From: PVC group bacterium
GTDB lineage: Bacteria > Verrucomicrobiota > Kiritimatiellia > PWTM01
Direction: 5' to 3'
Length of the DNA: 40,781 bases
Assembly (NCBI GenBank): GCA_003563855.1
Contig: PWTM01000031.1
Coordinates: 1-40,781 of the forward strand
The notes below the pieces were generated by a model. That model did not search any database. It saw only the letters and a list, made by a program, of their open reading frames with translations, and was not told the origin of the DNA. The translations under genes and the position numbers were made by a program. Within the stretch, counting starts at the first letter, position 1, and each line of letters starts with the position of its first letter. Of the stretch, positions 26,164-36,396 are shown piece after piece.

Positions 26164-27723
26164 CTAGTCGTCGAGCGCCTCGCGCGCCCCGTCCGGAAGC
26201 GTACCGGCCGCCTCGAGCGCCCGCAGCCGGAGCGCCAGTTCTTCGTGGTGCACCTTCTCGTGCCGGTCGGAACGCCGCTGGATCCAGCGGCGGATCAGGA
26301 GGTTGCCCGCCACGGCCACGAGCAGGCCGACCGTCCCGAGCCGGACGACCACGAACGCGACCAGCGCCGCACCCGCCATCGCCATGAACGCGGCGGAGAA
26401 CCAACTGAAGACCACCCAGATCGCGCGCCCGATCTTGAGGTCCGCATCGCCGTAGGACATCACCCGGTCCGCCATCCCGGTCGTCACCACCGCCGCGAAG
26501 GCGACGTAGGTCGTCGAGACCGGCAGGCCGCGGCTGGAGGCGAAGGCGATGACCCCGGCGCTGACGGCCATGATGACCGAGGCCCGCAGCGGGTCGAAAT
26601 GGATGCGCTTGCCGTGCGCGTCCCGCATCGGCGGCGGCGCCAGCGGCGCATTCGGGTCGGCCGGCCGGACCAGCCGGCGGGCGATCGCGCGACACCAGTT
26701 CGGGGCGTAGAGCGCGATATGGTCGAACTGGCTCCCCGTGTTGACCGCGGCCCGGGTCACGCGCTGCGCGTTCTTCGTGAACATGCCCGAGGCCATGAAG
26801 ACCCCGCAGGCAAAGAGGGCCCAGACGGGGATGGGGATCGCCGTCGCGACGCCCACGCCGGTATCCGCGTGCCGCCAGAGCCAGAGGGCCGCCAACCCGG
26901 GCGAGGCGGCGTTCGCCAGGTCGTTCTGCCCGAAGGCGAACGCCATGCTCAGCATCCCGATCACCGTCGTCACGCGGAAGAGCTGCCGGGCGCCGGCCGC
27001 GCGCGTGAAGGAGAGGACCAGGTGGATGGCCAGCGTCAGGCCGCCCCAGAGTCCCAGGAGCGAGAGCGCCGGCCCGTAGGCGTCGAGGGTCGCGCCTTCC
27101 AGGAACCGTACCGCCGGGAGCCCGGTCAGCCCCTTGGTCACCATGAACCAGAGCAGCCACGTGAGCAGCATCCCCGCGATCCACGGGCCGTGCAGCAGCA
27201 CCTGCATCGGGTCGTCCGACCGCCGTCCGATCGCCGCGCGGAAGACCCGCTGGAACATGAACGCGGCCAGCCCGCTGAGGGCGATCGAGACCAGGATCGC
27301 GATCAGCACCTCGCCCACCTTGTCCCAGTGGACGATGCCGAGCGAGGCCGCGACCGCAATCGAGGCGCCGACGAGTTCGAAGACCAGCGAGGCGGTCGTA
27401 CTCACCGGCATGCCGAAAGCCGAGTAGCCGTAGAGCAGGAGCGTGTCGACGATGTAGACGGTAACGTACACGGCCATCGCCGCCCGCACGGTCAGCAGCG
27501 CCGGGTCGAAGATCCCGCTGCGCGCGGTCTCCATCACGGGCGAGGCCATGCTCGCCCCGGCGATCACGGCCAGGGCGGCGAGGATGACCGCCACGCGCCG
27601 CGTGAGCACGCGCGCGCCGAACGCCGCGTTGACCAGGTTCACCGCGTCGTTGCGGCCCACCTCGATGCAGTCCCAGACCAGCAGCAGCAAGGCGAATCCG
27701 ACGGCGACCTCAAGAAAGCCCAT
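26164..27723 (-). CDS. PiT-family inorganic phosphate transporter
   Basis: The 519-residue protein has about eleven membrane helices and the duplicated PiT signatures: GRNDAVNLVNAAFGARVL near the N-terminus and FGQNDLANAASPG in the second half, plus the paired FGMPVSTTASLV and RGLPVSTTYVAFA segments. It moves phosphate (often as metal-phosphate) into the cell, driven by protons or sodium. A charged cytoplasmic tail follows the last helix. The first signature has GRND instead of the usual GAND. No PhoU-like gene is adjacent, in contrast to many PiT systems. The ATG at 27723 follows a G-rich stretch. Confidence 0.93.
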   Translation of the reverse strand: MGFLEVAVGFALLLLVWDCIEVGRNDAVNLVNAAFGARVLTRRVAVILAALAVIAGASMASPVMETARSGIFDPALLTVRAAMAVYVTVYIVDTLLLYGYSAFGMPVSTTASLVFELVGASIAVAASLGIVHWDKVGEVLIAILVSIALSGLAAFMFQRVFRAAIGRRSDDPMQVLLHGPWIAGMLLTWLLWFMVTKGLTGLPAVRFLEGATLDAYGPALSLLGLWGGLTLAIHLVLSFTRAAGARQLFRVTTVIGMLSMAFAFGQNDLANAASPGLAALWLWRHADTGVGVATAIPIPVWALFACGVFMASGMFTKNAQRVTRAAVNTGSQFDHIALYAPNWCRAIARRLVRPADPNAPLAPPPMRDAHGKRIHFDPLRASVIMAVSAGVIAFASSRGLPVSTTYVAFAAVVTTGMADRVMSYGDADLKIGRAIWVVFSWFSAAFMAMAGAALVAFVVVRLGTVGLLVAVAGNLLIRRWIQRRSDRHEKVHHEELALRLRALEAAGTLPDGAREALDD

Positions 27724-27812
27724 GCGCCCCCCCCAGCCCGCGACCCCACCCGGCGTCGCGACCGGCTTCCTAGCACAAGCCTGACCGGCGCGCAACACGT
27801 GCGCGGCCCGGG

Positions 27813-29144
27813 CTAGACCGGAAGCCGCAGCAGGGGGATGCCCACGCGGCGACGTTCCGTTTCGCCCGGCAGCCGGTCCGTCTTCCGGCGCGGCGCGGCA
27901 TCCCGGGCCGCGGGGCGGCGCATCGGCAGGAACAGCCCGGTCCCCAGGCCGAGCCGGTGCTTCCCGTACCGCCGGTTCACGCGATCGATGAGGCGCGAGG
28001 CCTCGGCCATCTTCTCGATCCGCACCGGGTCGTCGAACAGCTCCGGCTGGGTCATCGGGTCGGACTCCAGCTCCTCGAGCAGGACCATCGTCGCGCGGTA
28101 CGGCACGCCGGCGGCATAGAGCGCGTCGAAGAGCGCGCGGACCGCCGGCACCGCCTCGTGCGTCGCCGCCGTCGCGCGGGTGAGCCGCGCCCCGAGGGAC
28201 GCCTGCCCGAAGTCCTGCCGGCGCAGCGCGACCGTGACCGTCCGCGCCCGGAGCCCGTGCCGGCGCAGCTTGATGAAGGCCGACTCCACGTTGCGCAGCA
28301 GCTTCGCGTAGACGAAATCGCGGTCCGCCGACGGCGCGGCGAACGTCTTGCCCTTGCTCAGGCTCGCTTGGAGCGGGGGCGCCCCGGACTGCACGGCGTG
28401 GACGGCATCGCCGCGCAGCTCGCGCCAGATTTCCCGGCCCGGCTTCCCGAGCAGGCGGCCGGCCCAGGCCTCCGGGCGGCGGACGAAATCCAGCGCCGTG
28501 CGCAACCCGTGCCGCTGCAGCAGCGCGACCGTGTTGGGCCCGAACCCCCAGACGTCCGAGAGTGCGCACCGCGCCAGGAAGCGGTGGAGGTGGCGGCCGG
28601 CCACCGCGGTGAACCCGCGCGGCTTGCGGAAATCCGAGGCCAGCTTCGCCAGCCCCTTCGAGAGGCTCAGCCCGATCGAGACGGTCAGGCCCAGTTCGGC
28701 CTCGGCGGCGGCCTGGAACCGCCGGGCGATCTCCGCGTAGGAGGCGCGGTAGAGCCGGCGCAGCCCGGTCAGCTCGGCGAACCCCTCGTCGATCGAGTAC
28801 GCCTCCACGTCCGGCGTGAACCGGCGCGCGATGTCGAACATCCGCTGCGAGAAGAGGCTGTAGGTCTCGTAGTCGCTCGGCAGCACGACCAGGTCGGGGC
28901 AGAGGCGGCGCGCCTCGCCCAGCGCGATGCCGCGGCGCACGCCGCGCGCCTTCGCCTCGTAGCTGGCGCAGGCGATGATGCCGCGCTCCTTGCCGGTGAC
29001 GACCGGCCGGCCGCGCAACGCGGGGTCCGCCGCCTGCTCGACGGCCGCGAAGAAGGCGTCGCCGTCGAAATGCAGGATCGCGCGCGGAAAGCCGTCGAGC
29101 CGCAGGGGCGGGCCCGCGTCCCCGGCTGTCGTTCCGCCGTCCAT
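27813..29144 (-). CDS. dinB: Y-family DNA polymerase (DinB/Pol IV type)
   Basis: The 443-residue translesion polymerase has the catalytic aspartates in HFDGDAFFAAVEQ (residues 25-37, Asp27) and YSIDEGF (Asp119, Glu120), the FGPNTVALLQRHGL helix-hairpin-helix of the thumb, and the little-finger domain (SLSKGKTFAAPSADRDFVYAKLLR onward). A clamp-binding-like QPELF lies at about 365. The long basic C-terminus (to 443 residues) exceeds E. coli Pol IV (351). It lies 18 bases after lexA in the same direction, so it is almost certainly induced with it as part of the SOS response and bypasses damaged template bases with low fidelity. Confidence 0.93.
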   Translation of the reverse strand: MDGGTTAGDAGPPLRLDGFPRAILHFDGDAFFAAVEQAADPALRGRPVVTGKERGIIACASYEAKARGVRRGIALGEARRLCPDLVVLPSDYETYSLFSQRMFDIARRFTPDVEAYSIDEGFAELTGLRRLYRASYAEIARRFQAAAEAELGLTVSIGLSLSKGLAKLASDFRKPRGFTAVAGRHLHRFLARCALSDVWGFGPNTVALLQRHGLRTALDFVRRPEAWAGRLLGKPGREIWRELRGDAVHAVQSGAPPLQASLSKGKTFAAPSADRDFVYAKLLRNVESAFIKLRRHGLRARTVTVALRRQDFGQASLGARLTRATAATHEAVPAVRALFDALYAAGVPYRATMVLLEELESDPMTQPELFDDPVRIEKMAEASRLIDRVNRRYGKHRLGLGTGLFLPMRRPAARDAAPRRKTDRLPGETERRRVGIPLLRLPV

Positions 29145-29162
29145 GCCCCGTCCCCTTCCCCG

Positions 29163-29747
29163 TCAGTACTTGCGGATCACCGCGCGCACCACGCCGCCGA
29201 TCGTCAGCGAGCGCGTCGGGCGGATCGGCGCGTAGGCGCGGTTCGCCGGGTCGAGCCGGACGCCCGACCGGTCGCGCGCGTAGTACTTGATCGTCCACTC
29301 GTCGTCGACCTGCGCCACGACGATGTCGCCGTTGCGCGGCGCGCGACCGCGCTCGACGAGCGCCAGGTCCCCGGGATGGATGCCGGCCTCGATCATCGAG
29401 TCGCCGCTGACCGTCAGCAGGTACGTGGCCTCCGGCCGCTCGACGAGAAAGGCGTCGAGGCTGAGGGTGTCGACCAGTTCCTCTTCGGCCGGCGACGGGA
29501 ACCCGGCCCGGACCGTGCCGAGCAGCCGCACATCGGCGCGAAGCCGTTCGGTCGGCGCCAGCTTCCCGCCGGCGCCCTTGCGCAGGTAGCCGAGCTCGGC
29601 CATGCGCCCGACGGCGCGGAAGACCGCGTTCTTCGAGCGGCACCCGAACAGGACGCGCATCTCCTCGTACCCCGGCAACCGCCCTTCCCGGCGCAGGAAC
29701 CCGCGCACGGCCGTCACCTTCTCTTCCAGCCGCATCGGCGCCTTCAC
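29163..29747 (-). CDS. lexA: LexA-type SOS repressor
   Basis: The 194-residue protein joins an N-terminal winged-helix DNA-binding domain (residues 5-65) to an S24 self-cleaving domain. Cleavage would occur at Ala81-Gly82 in GTVRAGFPS. The catalytic serine is Ser117 in VSGDSMIEAGI and the lysine is Lys154 in DEWTIKYY. In response to RecA filaments such proteins cut themselves and release SOS genes. The start is GTG at 29747 with GGAGGG six bases upstream; an ATG five codons on is less well placed. A UmuD origin is unlikely because the DNA-binding domain is present. The operator at 29793-29808 shows self-regulation. Confidence 0.92.
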   Translation of the reverse strand: MKAPMRLEEKVTAVRGFLRREGRLPGYEEMRVLFGCRSKNAVFRAVGRMAELGYLRKGAGGKLAPTERLRADVRLLGTVRAGFPSPAEEELVDTLSLDAFLVERPEATYLLTVSGDSMIEAGIHPGDLALVERGRAPRNGDIVVAQVDDEWTIKYYARDRSGVRLDPANRAYAPIRPTRSLTIGGVVRAVIRKY

Positions 29748-29785
29748 GGTCCGCCCTCCCCGCTCCCCACCCCGACCCCGGCTCC

Positions 29786-29814
29786 ACGGTACGTGAACGA
29801 TCGTTCACCTTCAA
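29786..29814 (-). promoter_or_regulatory. Predicted lexA-dinB promoter overlapping the LexA operator
   Basis: On the minus strand TTGAAG (29814-29809) and TACCGT (29791-29786) are spaced by exactly 17 bases. The spacer is filled by the palindromic operator. The -10 is weak but the spacing is ideal. Confidence 0.6.
29793..29808. promoter_or_regulatory. SOS box (LexA operator) GAAC-N4-GTTC
   Basis: GTGAACGATCGTTCAC is a perfect 16-base palindrome containing GAAC-N4-GTTC, the Gram-positive/DinR type of LexA box rather than the E. coli CTGT-N8-ACAG. It sits 45 bases upstream of the lexA start codon and 127 bases before pilB. Confidence 0.85.
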
Positions 29815-29817
29815 GCC

Positions 29818-29848
29818 AAAGAAGGTCCGGGCAAAAGAAAGTCCGGGC
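29818..29848. repeat. 16-base-period direct repeat between the lexA and pilus promoters
   Basis: AAAGAAGGTCCGGGC (29818-29832) is repeated as AAAGAAAGTCCGGGC (29834-29848) with one change. The second copy ends two bases before the TTGACA of the pilus promoter, a position suited to an activator. Confidence 0.6.
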
Positions 29849-29849
29849 G

Positions 29850-29879
29850 TTGACACCGCCCGCACGCCTTCCGTAGTAT
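29850..29879 (+). promoter_or_regulatory. Sigma-70 promoter of the type IV pilus cluster
   Basis: A perfect TTGACA (29850-29855) and TAGTAT (29874-29879) are spaced by 18 bases. Transcription would start near 29886, about 50 bases before the first pilB start codon. Confidence 0.7.
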
Positions 29880-29935
29880 GCGGTCGCAGCGGCGTGGCGC
29901 GGTCGGCGTCGGACCCGCGACGGAGGATCGGCTCC

Positions 29936-31644
<1,709 letters not shown>

Positions 31645-31645
<1 letters not shown>

Positions 31646-32748
31646 TGGGCGAACTCATGAAGGCCGGCGAACTGCAGATGGACGACCTGCTCGCGCTGGT
31701 CGTCGAAGAGGGCGCGTCCGACCTGCACATCACCGTCGGCTCGCCGCCCGTGCTGCGCATCCACGGGGCGCTCCAGCCGCTCGATTCCGAGCCGCTGACC
31801 GCGGACGACACCGAGCGGATCATGCGCGCCATCACCTCCGAGGATCATATCCAACGGGTCCGCGAGGGCGGCACGACCGACTTCGGGTTCGGGTTCCGGG
31901 ACCTCGCGCGGTTCCGCGTCAGCGTGCTGAAGCAGAAGGGCTCGTTCGGCATCGTACTCCGGCAGATTCCCTCCCGCCTGATGACGCTCGAGGAGATCGG
32001 CCTTCCGCCCCAGGTCAAGGAACTGCTCTACCGCCCGCGGGGGCTGATCCTGGTCACGGGCCCCACGGGCTCGGGGAAGACGACGACGCTGGCGAGCATG
32101 CTCAACATCATCAACGAAACGCGCGACTGCCACATCGTCACGGTCGAGGACCCGATCGAGTACTACCACGACCACAAGCGCAGCATCGTCACCCAGCGCG
32201 AGATCGGCGTCGATGTCTCCGGTTTCGAGGAGGCGCTGCGGCGCGCGCTGCGCCAGGACCCCGACGTCGTGCTCGTGGGGGAAATGCGGGACCTGGAAAC
32301 GATGGAGGCGGCCATCACGGCGGCGGAGACGGGCCACCTCGTGTTCGCCACGCTGCACACGACGGGCGCGGCGCGAACGGTCGACCGCATCGTCGACGCC
32401 TTCCCCACCGACCAGCAGGAGCAGATCCGGACCCAGCTCTCCTCCACGCTGGTCGCGGTCATCTCGCAGATCCTGCTCCCGCGCGCCGACCGGCCCGGTC
32501 GCGTCGCGGCCTTCGAGATCATGATCGCCACGCCCTCGATCCAGGCGCTCATCCGCGACAACAAGACCTTCCGCATCACCTCGGACATCCAGACGGGCGG
32601 CCGCCTGGGCATGTTCACGCTCGATACGCACCTGTTCGACCTCTACCGCCGGGGCATGGTCAAGTACGAGGAGATGATCACCAAGGTCCAGGACGCCGAG
32701 GGCGTGCTGGAGAAGCTCGAGGCCCTCAAGCATTCGAAACGAAGGTAA
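31645..32748 (+). CDS. pilT: Type IV pilus retraction ATPase
   Basis: The 367-residue hexameric ATPase drives pilus retraction. Seen: the N-terminal [18 protein letters not shown], Walker [12 protein letters not shown] (from residue 139), the [20 protein letters not shown] Walker B region, [21 protein letters not shown], and the C-terminal [15 protein letters not shown] segment that corresponds to the AIRNLIRE retraction motif of PilT. It lacks the N-terminal extension and zinc motif of PilB. It lies between two PilB-type genes and is translationally coupled to the first. Confidence 0.93.
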
Positions 32749-32754
32749 GGCGCC

Positions 32755-34485
32755 ATGTCCGAGCCCACCGAATCCAACGCCGCGATCCAGGACTACCTCC
32801 TGCAGCAGGTGCTCGAGGACGGCCTGGTCACCCCCGAACTGGCCGCCGAGATCATGGAGGAGCATCGCCGCACCGGGACGCCGACGCGGGAGCTGATCGT
32901 GGACATGGAAGCGGTCAGCGAGGACCAGATCCTCGACCTGATCGACCGGCAACTGGACTCCTACGTCATCGACCTCTCCTCGCGGTCCATCGACGAAGAC
33001 ACCGCGCGCACCATCCCGGCCAGCGCGGCCCGGATGTACAACGTCGTGCCGGTCGAGGCGAAGGACAACACGGTGACGCTCGCGACCTCCGACCTCCTCA
33101 GTCCGGAGGTCATGGACGAGCTGGTCTTCGTCCTGACCCGCGACATCCAGTACGTGGTCGCCCGCCGCCGCGATATCCATAACGCGATCCTCGAGATCTT
33201 CGGCGACGTGAGCGAGTCGGTCGGCGACATGCTCTCGCAACTGGAATCCGACCTGGAGTCCGCCGGCGACCTGCTGGACATGTCGAAGGCCAAGGGCGGC
33301 GATATCGTCGACCTCGAGCAGGTGGCCAACCAGGCGCCCGTCGTTCGTTTCGTCAACCTCGTGCTCTACCAGGCGGTCCAGGACCGCGCCTCCGACATCC
33401 ACTTCGAGCCCTTCGAGGACGCGTTCAAGATCCGGTACCGCGTCGACGGCGCGCTCTACGAGATGGCGCCGCCGCCCAAGCAGCTCGCCCTGCCGGTCAC
33501 CTCCCGGATCAAGGTCATCTCGGGACTGAACATCGCCGAGCGCCGGCTCCCGCAGGACGGGCGCATCAAGCTGACGATCGGCGGCCGGCCGATCGACTTC
33601 CGCGTCTCGACCCTGCCAACCCAGTTCGGCGAGAGCGTCGTGCTGCGTATCCTCGACCAGAGCATCGTGCAGCTCGACCTCGAAAACATCGGGATGCCGG
33701 ACGATATCTACGAGACGTTCAGCTACGACATCACCAAGCCCAACGGCATCGTCATCGTCACGGGCCCCACGGGCTCCGGAAAGACGACGACGCTCTACGC
33801 GGCGCTCAAGCGCCTGAACCGGATCGAGACCAAGCTGCTGACGGCCGAGGATCCGGTCGAGTACGACGTGGAAGGGATCATTCAGATCCCGATCCACGAA
33901 TCGATCGGCCTTACGTTCGCCCGCACGCTGCGCGCCTTCCTCCGGCAGGATCCCGACATCATCCTCGTCGGCGAGGTCCGCGACCTCGAGACCGCGCAGA
34001 TCGCCATCCAGGCGTCGCTGACGGGCCACCTGGTGTTCAGCACACTGCACACGAACGACGCGCCGGGCGCGATCACGCGCCTGGTCGACATGGGCGTCGA
34101 GCCCTTCCTTATTTCCTCCACGCTGGAAGGCATTCTCGCGCAGCGGCTCGTGCGCACGATCTGCGCGCACTGCAAGAAGCCCTACGCGCCGGAGGCGTCG
34201 CTGCTCCAGCAGCTCGATCTGCGCACCGAGCAGATCGGCGACCGCCCGTTCTATTTCGGCGAGGGATGCAAGCAGTGCAACAACACCGGCTACCACGGCC
34301 GCCGCGGCGTCTTTGAGTACCTGCGGATCACGGATCCGATCCGGGAGCTGATCAACCAGCGCAAACCGACGCTGCAGCTCCGCGACAAGGCCGTCGAGAT
34401 GGGGATGCGCACCTTGCGCGAAGACGGCGTACGCTGCATCCTGGACGGGTACACCACGGTCGAAGAAGTGCTGAAGTACACCTGA
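32755..34485 (+). CDS. Type IV pilus / type II secretion assembly ATPase (PilB/GspE family), second copy
   Basis: This 576-residue paralogue has the same architecture as the first copy: an N-terminal MshEN-like region (LLQQVLEDGLVTPELAAEIMEEH), ASDIHFEPFED, Walker [13 protein letters not shown] (from residue 337), FLRQDPDIILVGEVRDLETAQ, LVFSTLHTNDAPGA, and the tetracysteine CAHCK with CKQCNNTGYHGR. The linker between N-domain and ATPase is longer and acidic. It begins six bases after pilT and precedes pilC. The two ATPases may serve different assemblies (pilus versus secretion pseudopilus) or work as mixed motors; the sequence does not decide. Confidence 0.92.
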   Translation: MSEPTESNAAIQDYLLQQVLEDGLVTPELAAEIMEEHRRTGTPTRELIVDMEAVSEDQILDLIDRQLDSYVIDLSSRSIDEDTARTIPASAARMYNVVPVEAKDNTVTLATSDLLSPEVMDELVFVLTRDIQYVVARRRDIHNAILEIFGDVSESVGDMLSQLESDLESAGDLLDMSKAKGGDIVDLEQVANQAPVVRFVNLVLYQAVQDRASDIHFEPFEDAFKIRYRVDGALYEMAPPPKQLALPVTSRIKVISGLNIAERRLPQDGRIKLTIGGRPIDFRVSTLPTQFGESVVLRILDQSIVQLDLENIGMPDDIYETFSYDITKPNGIVIVTGPTGSGKTTTLYAALKRLNRIETKLLTAEDPVEYDVEGIIQIPIHESIGLTFARTLRAFLRQDPDIILVGEVRDLETAQIAIQASLTGHLVFSTLHTNDAPGAITRLVDMGVEPFLISSTLEGILAQRLVRTICAHCKKPYAPEASLLQQLDLRTEQIGDRPFYFGEGCKQCNNTGYHGRRGVFEYLRITDPIRELINQRKPTLQLRDKAVEMGMRTLREDGVRCILDGYTTVEEVLKYT

Positions 34486-34505
34486 GCCCCGGGCGCTCCC
34501 GGGGC
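34486..34505 (+). other. Perfect hairpin between the second pilB-type gene and pilC
   Basis: GCCCCGGG pairs with CCCGGGGC around a four-base CGCT loop. No U-run follows and the pilC ribosome site GGAGGA begins two bases later, so it is more likely an mRNA-stability or processing element than a terminator. Confidence 0.6.
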
Positions 34506-34519
34506 GCGGAGGAACGGTC

Positions 34520-35767
34520 ATGCCGACGTTTGTCTACGAGGCGGTGGATGCGAAACGCAAGGTCACCCGTGGAACCATCGAGGCCGAGACCCAGAACGCC
34601 GCAGGGGCGAAGCTGCGCGAGAAGGGCCTCTTCCTGACCAAGATCGCCGAGGCGACCGCCCGCAGCAAGGCGACCCAGCGGAAGGCCGCCGGGACCAAGG
34701 GCAAGGGCTTCGTCCTGGGCGGTCGCGTCAAGGCCAAGCAGTTGATGATCGTCACCCGTCAGCTCGCCACCCTGATCGACGCCGGACTCCCCCTGCTGCG
34801 CGGACTCCAGGTCATCCAGCGCCAGGAACGGAATCCCGTGCTGAAACGCACCATGGCCTCGCTCGCCGAGTCGATTCAGTCCGGCAGCACGCTGGCCGAG
34901 GCCATGGGCGAACACCCGAAGGTCTTCAACCGCCTGTACGTCAACATGGTCCGGGCCGGCGAAATCGGCGGCGTCCTCGACGTCGTTCTCACCCGCCTGG
35001 CCGAGTTCATGGAGAAGGTCCAGAAAATCAAGAGCAAGGTCATCAGCGCGATGACCTACCCGGTGGTCGTGCTGTTCGTCGCCGTGCTGATTCTCTTCTT
35101 CCTGCTGACGCAGATCGTACCGAAGTTCGCCGAGATCTTCGAGGACCTGCTGGACGACGCCACGCTGCCCGGCCTGACCCAGTTCGTCATGGCCGCCAGC
35201 GAGACGCTGGTCCGCCGCCTGCCGCTGGTGATCGGCGTGGTCATCCTCCTCACGCTCCTGCTCTCCGGGCTCAAGCGCACGAAGAGCGGCCGGCTCGCGC
35301 TCGACCGCTTCAAGCTCCACATGCCGATCTTCGGCCCGCTCGTCTCGAAGACGGGCATCGGCCGGTTCAGCCGCACGCTGGGCACGCTGCTCAGTTCCGG
35401 CGTACCCATCCTCCAGGCGCTGAACATCGTGCGCGACACGGCGGGCAACGAGGTCATCGCCCGCGGCGTCAACGTCGTGCACAACAGCGTGAAGGAGGGC
35501 GAAAATATCGCCCCGCCGATCGAGGCCACCGGCATCTTCCCGCCGATGGTGATCAGCATGGTCGAAGTCGGCGAGGAAACCGGCCGGCTCCCGGACATGC
35601 TCATGCGCATCGCCGACGCCTACGACGAAGAAGTGGACAACACCGTCGCGGCCCTCAGTTCAATCATCGAGCCGATCCTGATCGTCTTCCTCGCCGTCAT
35701 CGTCGGCACGATCGTGGTCGCACTGTTCCTGCCGATGATCGAGGTCATGAACCGCATCCAGGCCTGA
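34520..35767 (+). CDS. pilC: Type IV pilus inner-membrane platform protein (PilC/GspF family)
   Basis: The 415-residue protein has two T2SSF domains, one in each half, and about three transmembrane helices. Family features: the N-terminal TFVYEAVDAKRKVTRGTIEA, the ARQLATLIDAGLPLLRGL-type segment (here TRQLATLIDAGLPLLRGL), GEIGGVLDVVLTRLAEF, and the second-half counterparts FSRTLGTLLSSGVPILQAL and GEETGRLPDMLMRIADAYDEEVD, with a hydrophobic C-terminal helix. It couples the assembly and retraction ATPases to pilin extraction from the inner membrane. GGAGGA lies upstream of the ATG. Confidence 0.95.
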   Translation: MPTFVYEAVDAKRKVTRGTIEAETQNAAGAKLREKGLFLTKIAEATARSKATQRKAAGTKGKGFVLGGRVKAKQLMIVTRQLATLIDAGLPLLRGLQVIQRQERNPVLKRTMASLAESIQSGSTLAEAMGEHPKVFNRLYVNMVRAGEIGGVLDVVLTRLAEFMEKVQKIKSKVISAMTYPVVVLFVAVLILFFLLTQIVPKFAEIFEDLLDDATLPGLTQFVMAASETLVRRLPLVIGVVILLTLLLSGLKRTKSGRLALDRFKLHMPIFGPLVSKTGIGRFSRTLGTLLSSGVPILQALNIVRDTAGNEVIARGVNVVHNSVKEGENIAPPIEATGIFPPMVISMVEVGEETGRLPDMLMRIADAYDEEVDNTVAALSSIIEPILIVFLAVIVGTIVVALFLPMIEVMNRIQA

Positions 35768-35790
35768 GCGGCCGCGCGCGAGCTTGACCG

Positions 35791-35846
35791 CGCCCGGAAC
35801 CGGGCGGAAACTGCAATGGGACGGACGCCGCGCGCGAAGCGCGGCG
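35791..35846 (+). other. Two hairpins in the pilC-pilin gap
   Basis: CGCCCGG-AA-CCGGGCG (35791-35806) and CGCCGCGC-GCGAA-GCGCGGCG (35826-35846) lie in the 98-base gap upstream of the pilin gene. Such structures often protect or process highly expressed pilin mRNA; neither is followed by a T-run. Confidence 0.55.
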
Positions 35847-35865
35847 CCCGCCCGGGAGAAACGGC

Positions 35866-36396
35866 ATGAACAGGCAACATCGTGCACGGGGCTTCACACT
35901 GATCGAGCTGCTGACCGTCATCGGGATCATCGGCCTGCTCGTCGCCCTGCTCTTTCCCGCCATCGGCACCGCGCGCAACGCGGCCGCGCGCGCCCGGGCG
36001 CGCCGCGAGATGAGCTCGATCGACAGCGGCATGCGCTCCTTCCGCGTCGACTACGGCCGGTTCCCGCTGCAGGACGGGACCGAGGAGGACCGCCAGTACA
36101 GCGACGCGGACTACGTCAACCTGATCAACAGCCTCCGCGGCAACAATCCCACGGACAATCCGCTGCGCAACGCCTACCTCGACGTCTCCGAATCGAGCCT
36201 CGAGAACGGCGTGCTGCTCGATCCGTGGGGCGAGCGCTACCGGGTGGCGGCCGACTGGAGCGGCGACAACCGGATCAGCGCGACCGCCATGAGCCCCCAC
36301 CCCGAGGTCCGCGGGCGTGGCGTCGCAGCCTGGTCCGTGGGCGCCGACGGCGAAAGCACGCCCCGCGACCGACACATCAAGTCATGGGAGAACTGA
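35866..36396 (+). CDS. Type IV prepilin / pseudopilin (GspG-like)
   Basis: The 176-residue protein has a short basic leader, a prepilin peptidase site (RG|FTLIELLTVIGI, cleavage after Gly9) with the conserved Glu at +5, and one hydrophobic N-terminal helix. The C-terminal region shows LLDPWGERYRVA and AWSVGADG, the calcium-binding-like GspG/T2SG features. Length is normal. It follows pilC and is probably the major subunit, or a pseudopilin, of the machine encoded upstream. No prepilin peptidase, PilM-Q or secretin gene is in the window. Confidence 0.92.
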   Translation: MNRQHRARGFTLIELLTVIGIIGLLVALLFPAIGTARNAAARARARREMSSIDSGMRSFRVDYGRFPLQDGTEEDRQYSDADYVNLINSLRGNNPTDNPLRNAYLDVSESSLENGVLLDPWGERYRVAADWSGDNRISATAMSPHPEVRGRGVAAWSVGADGESTPRDRHIKSWEN

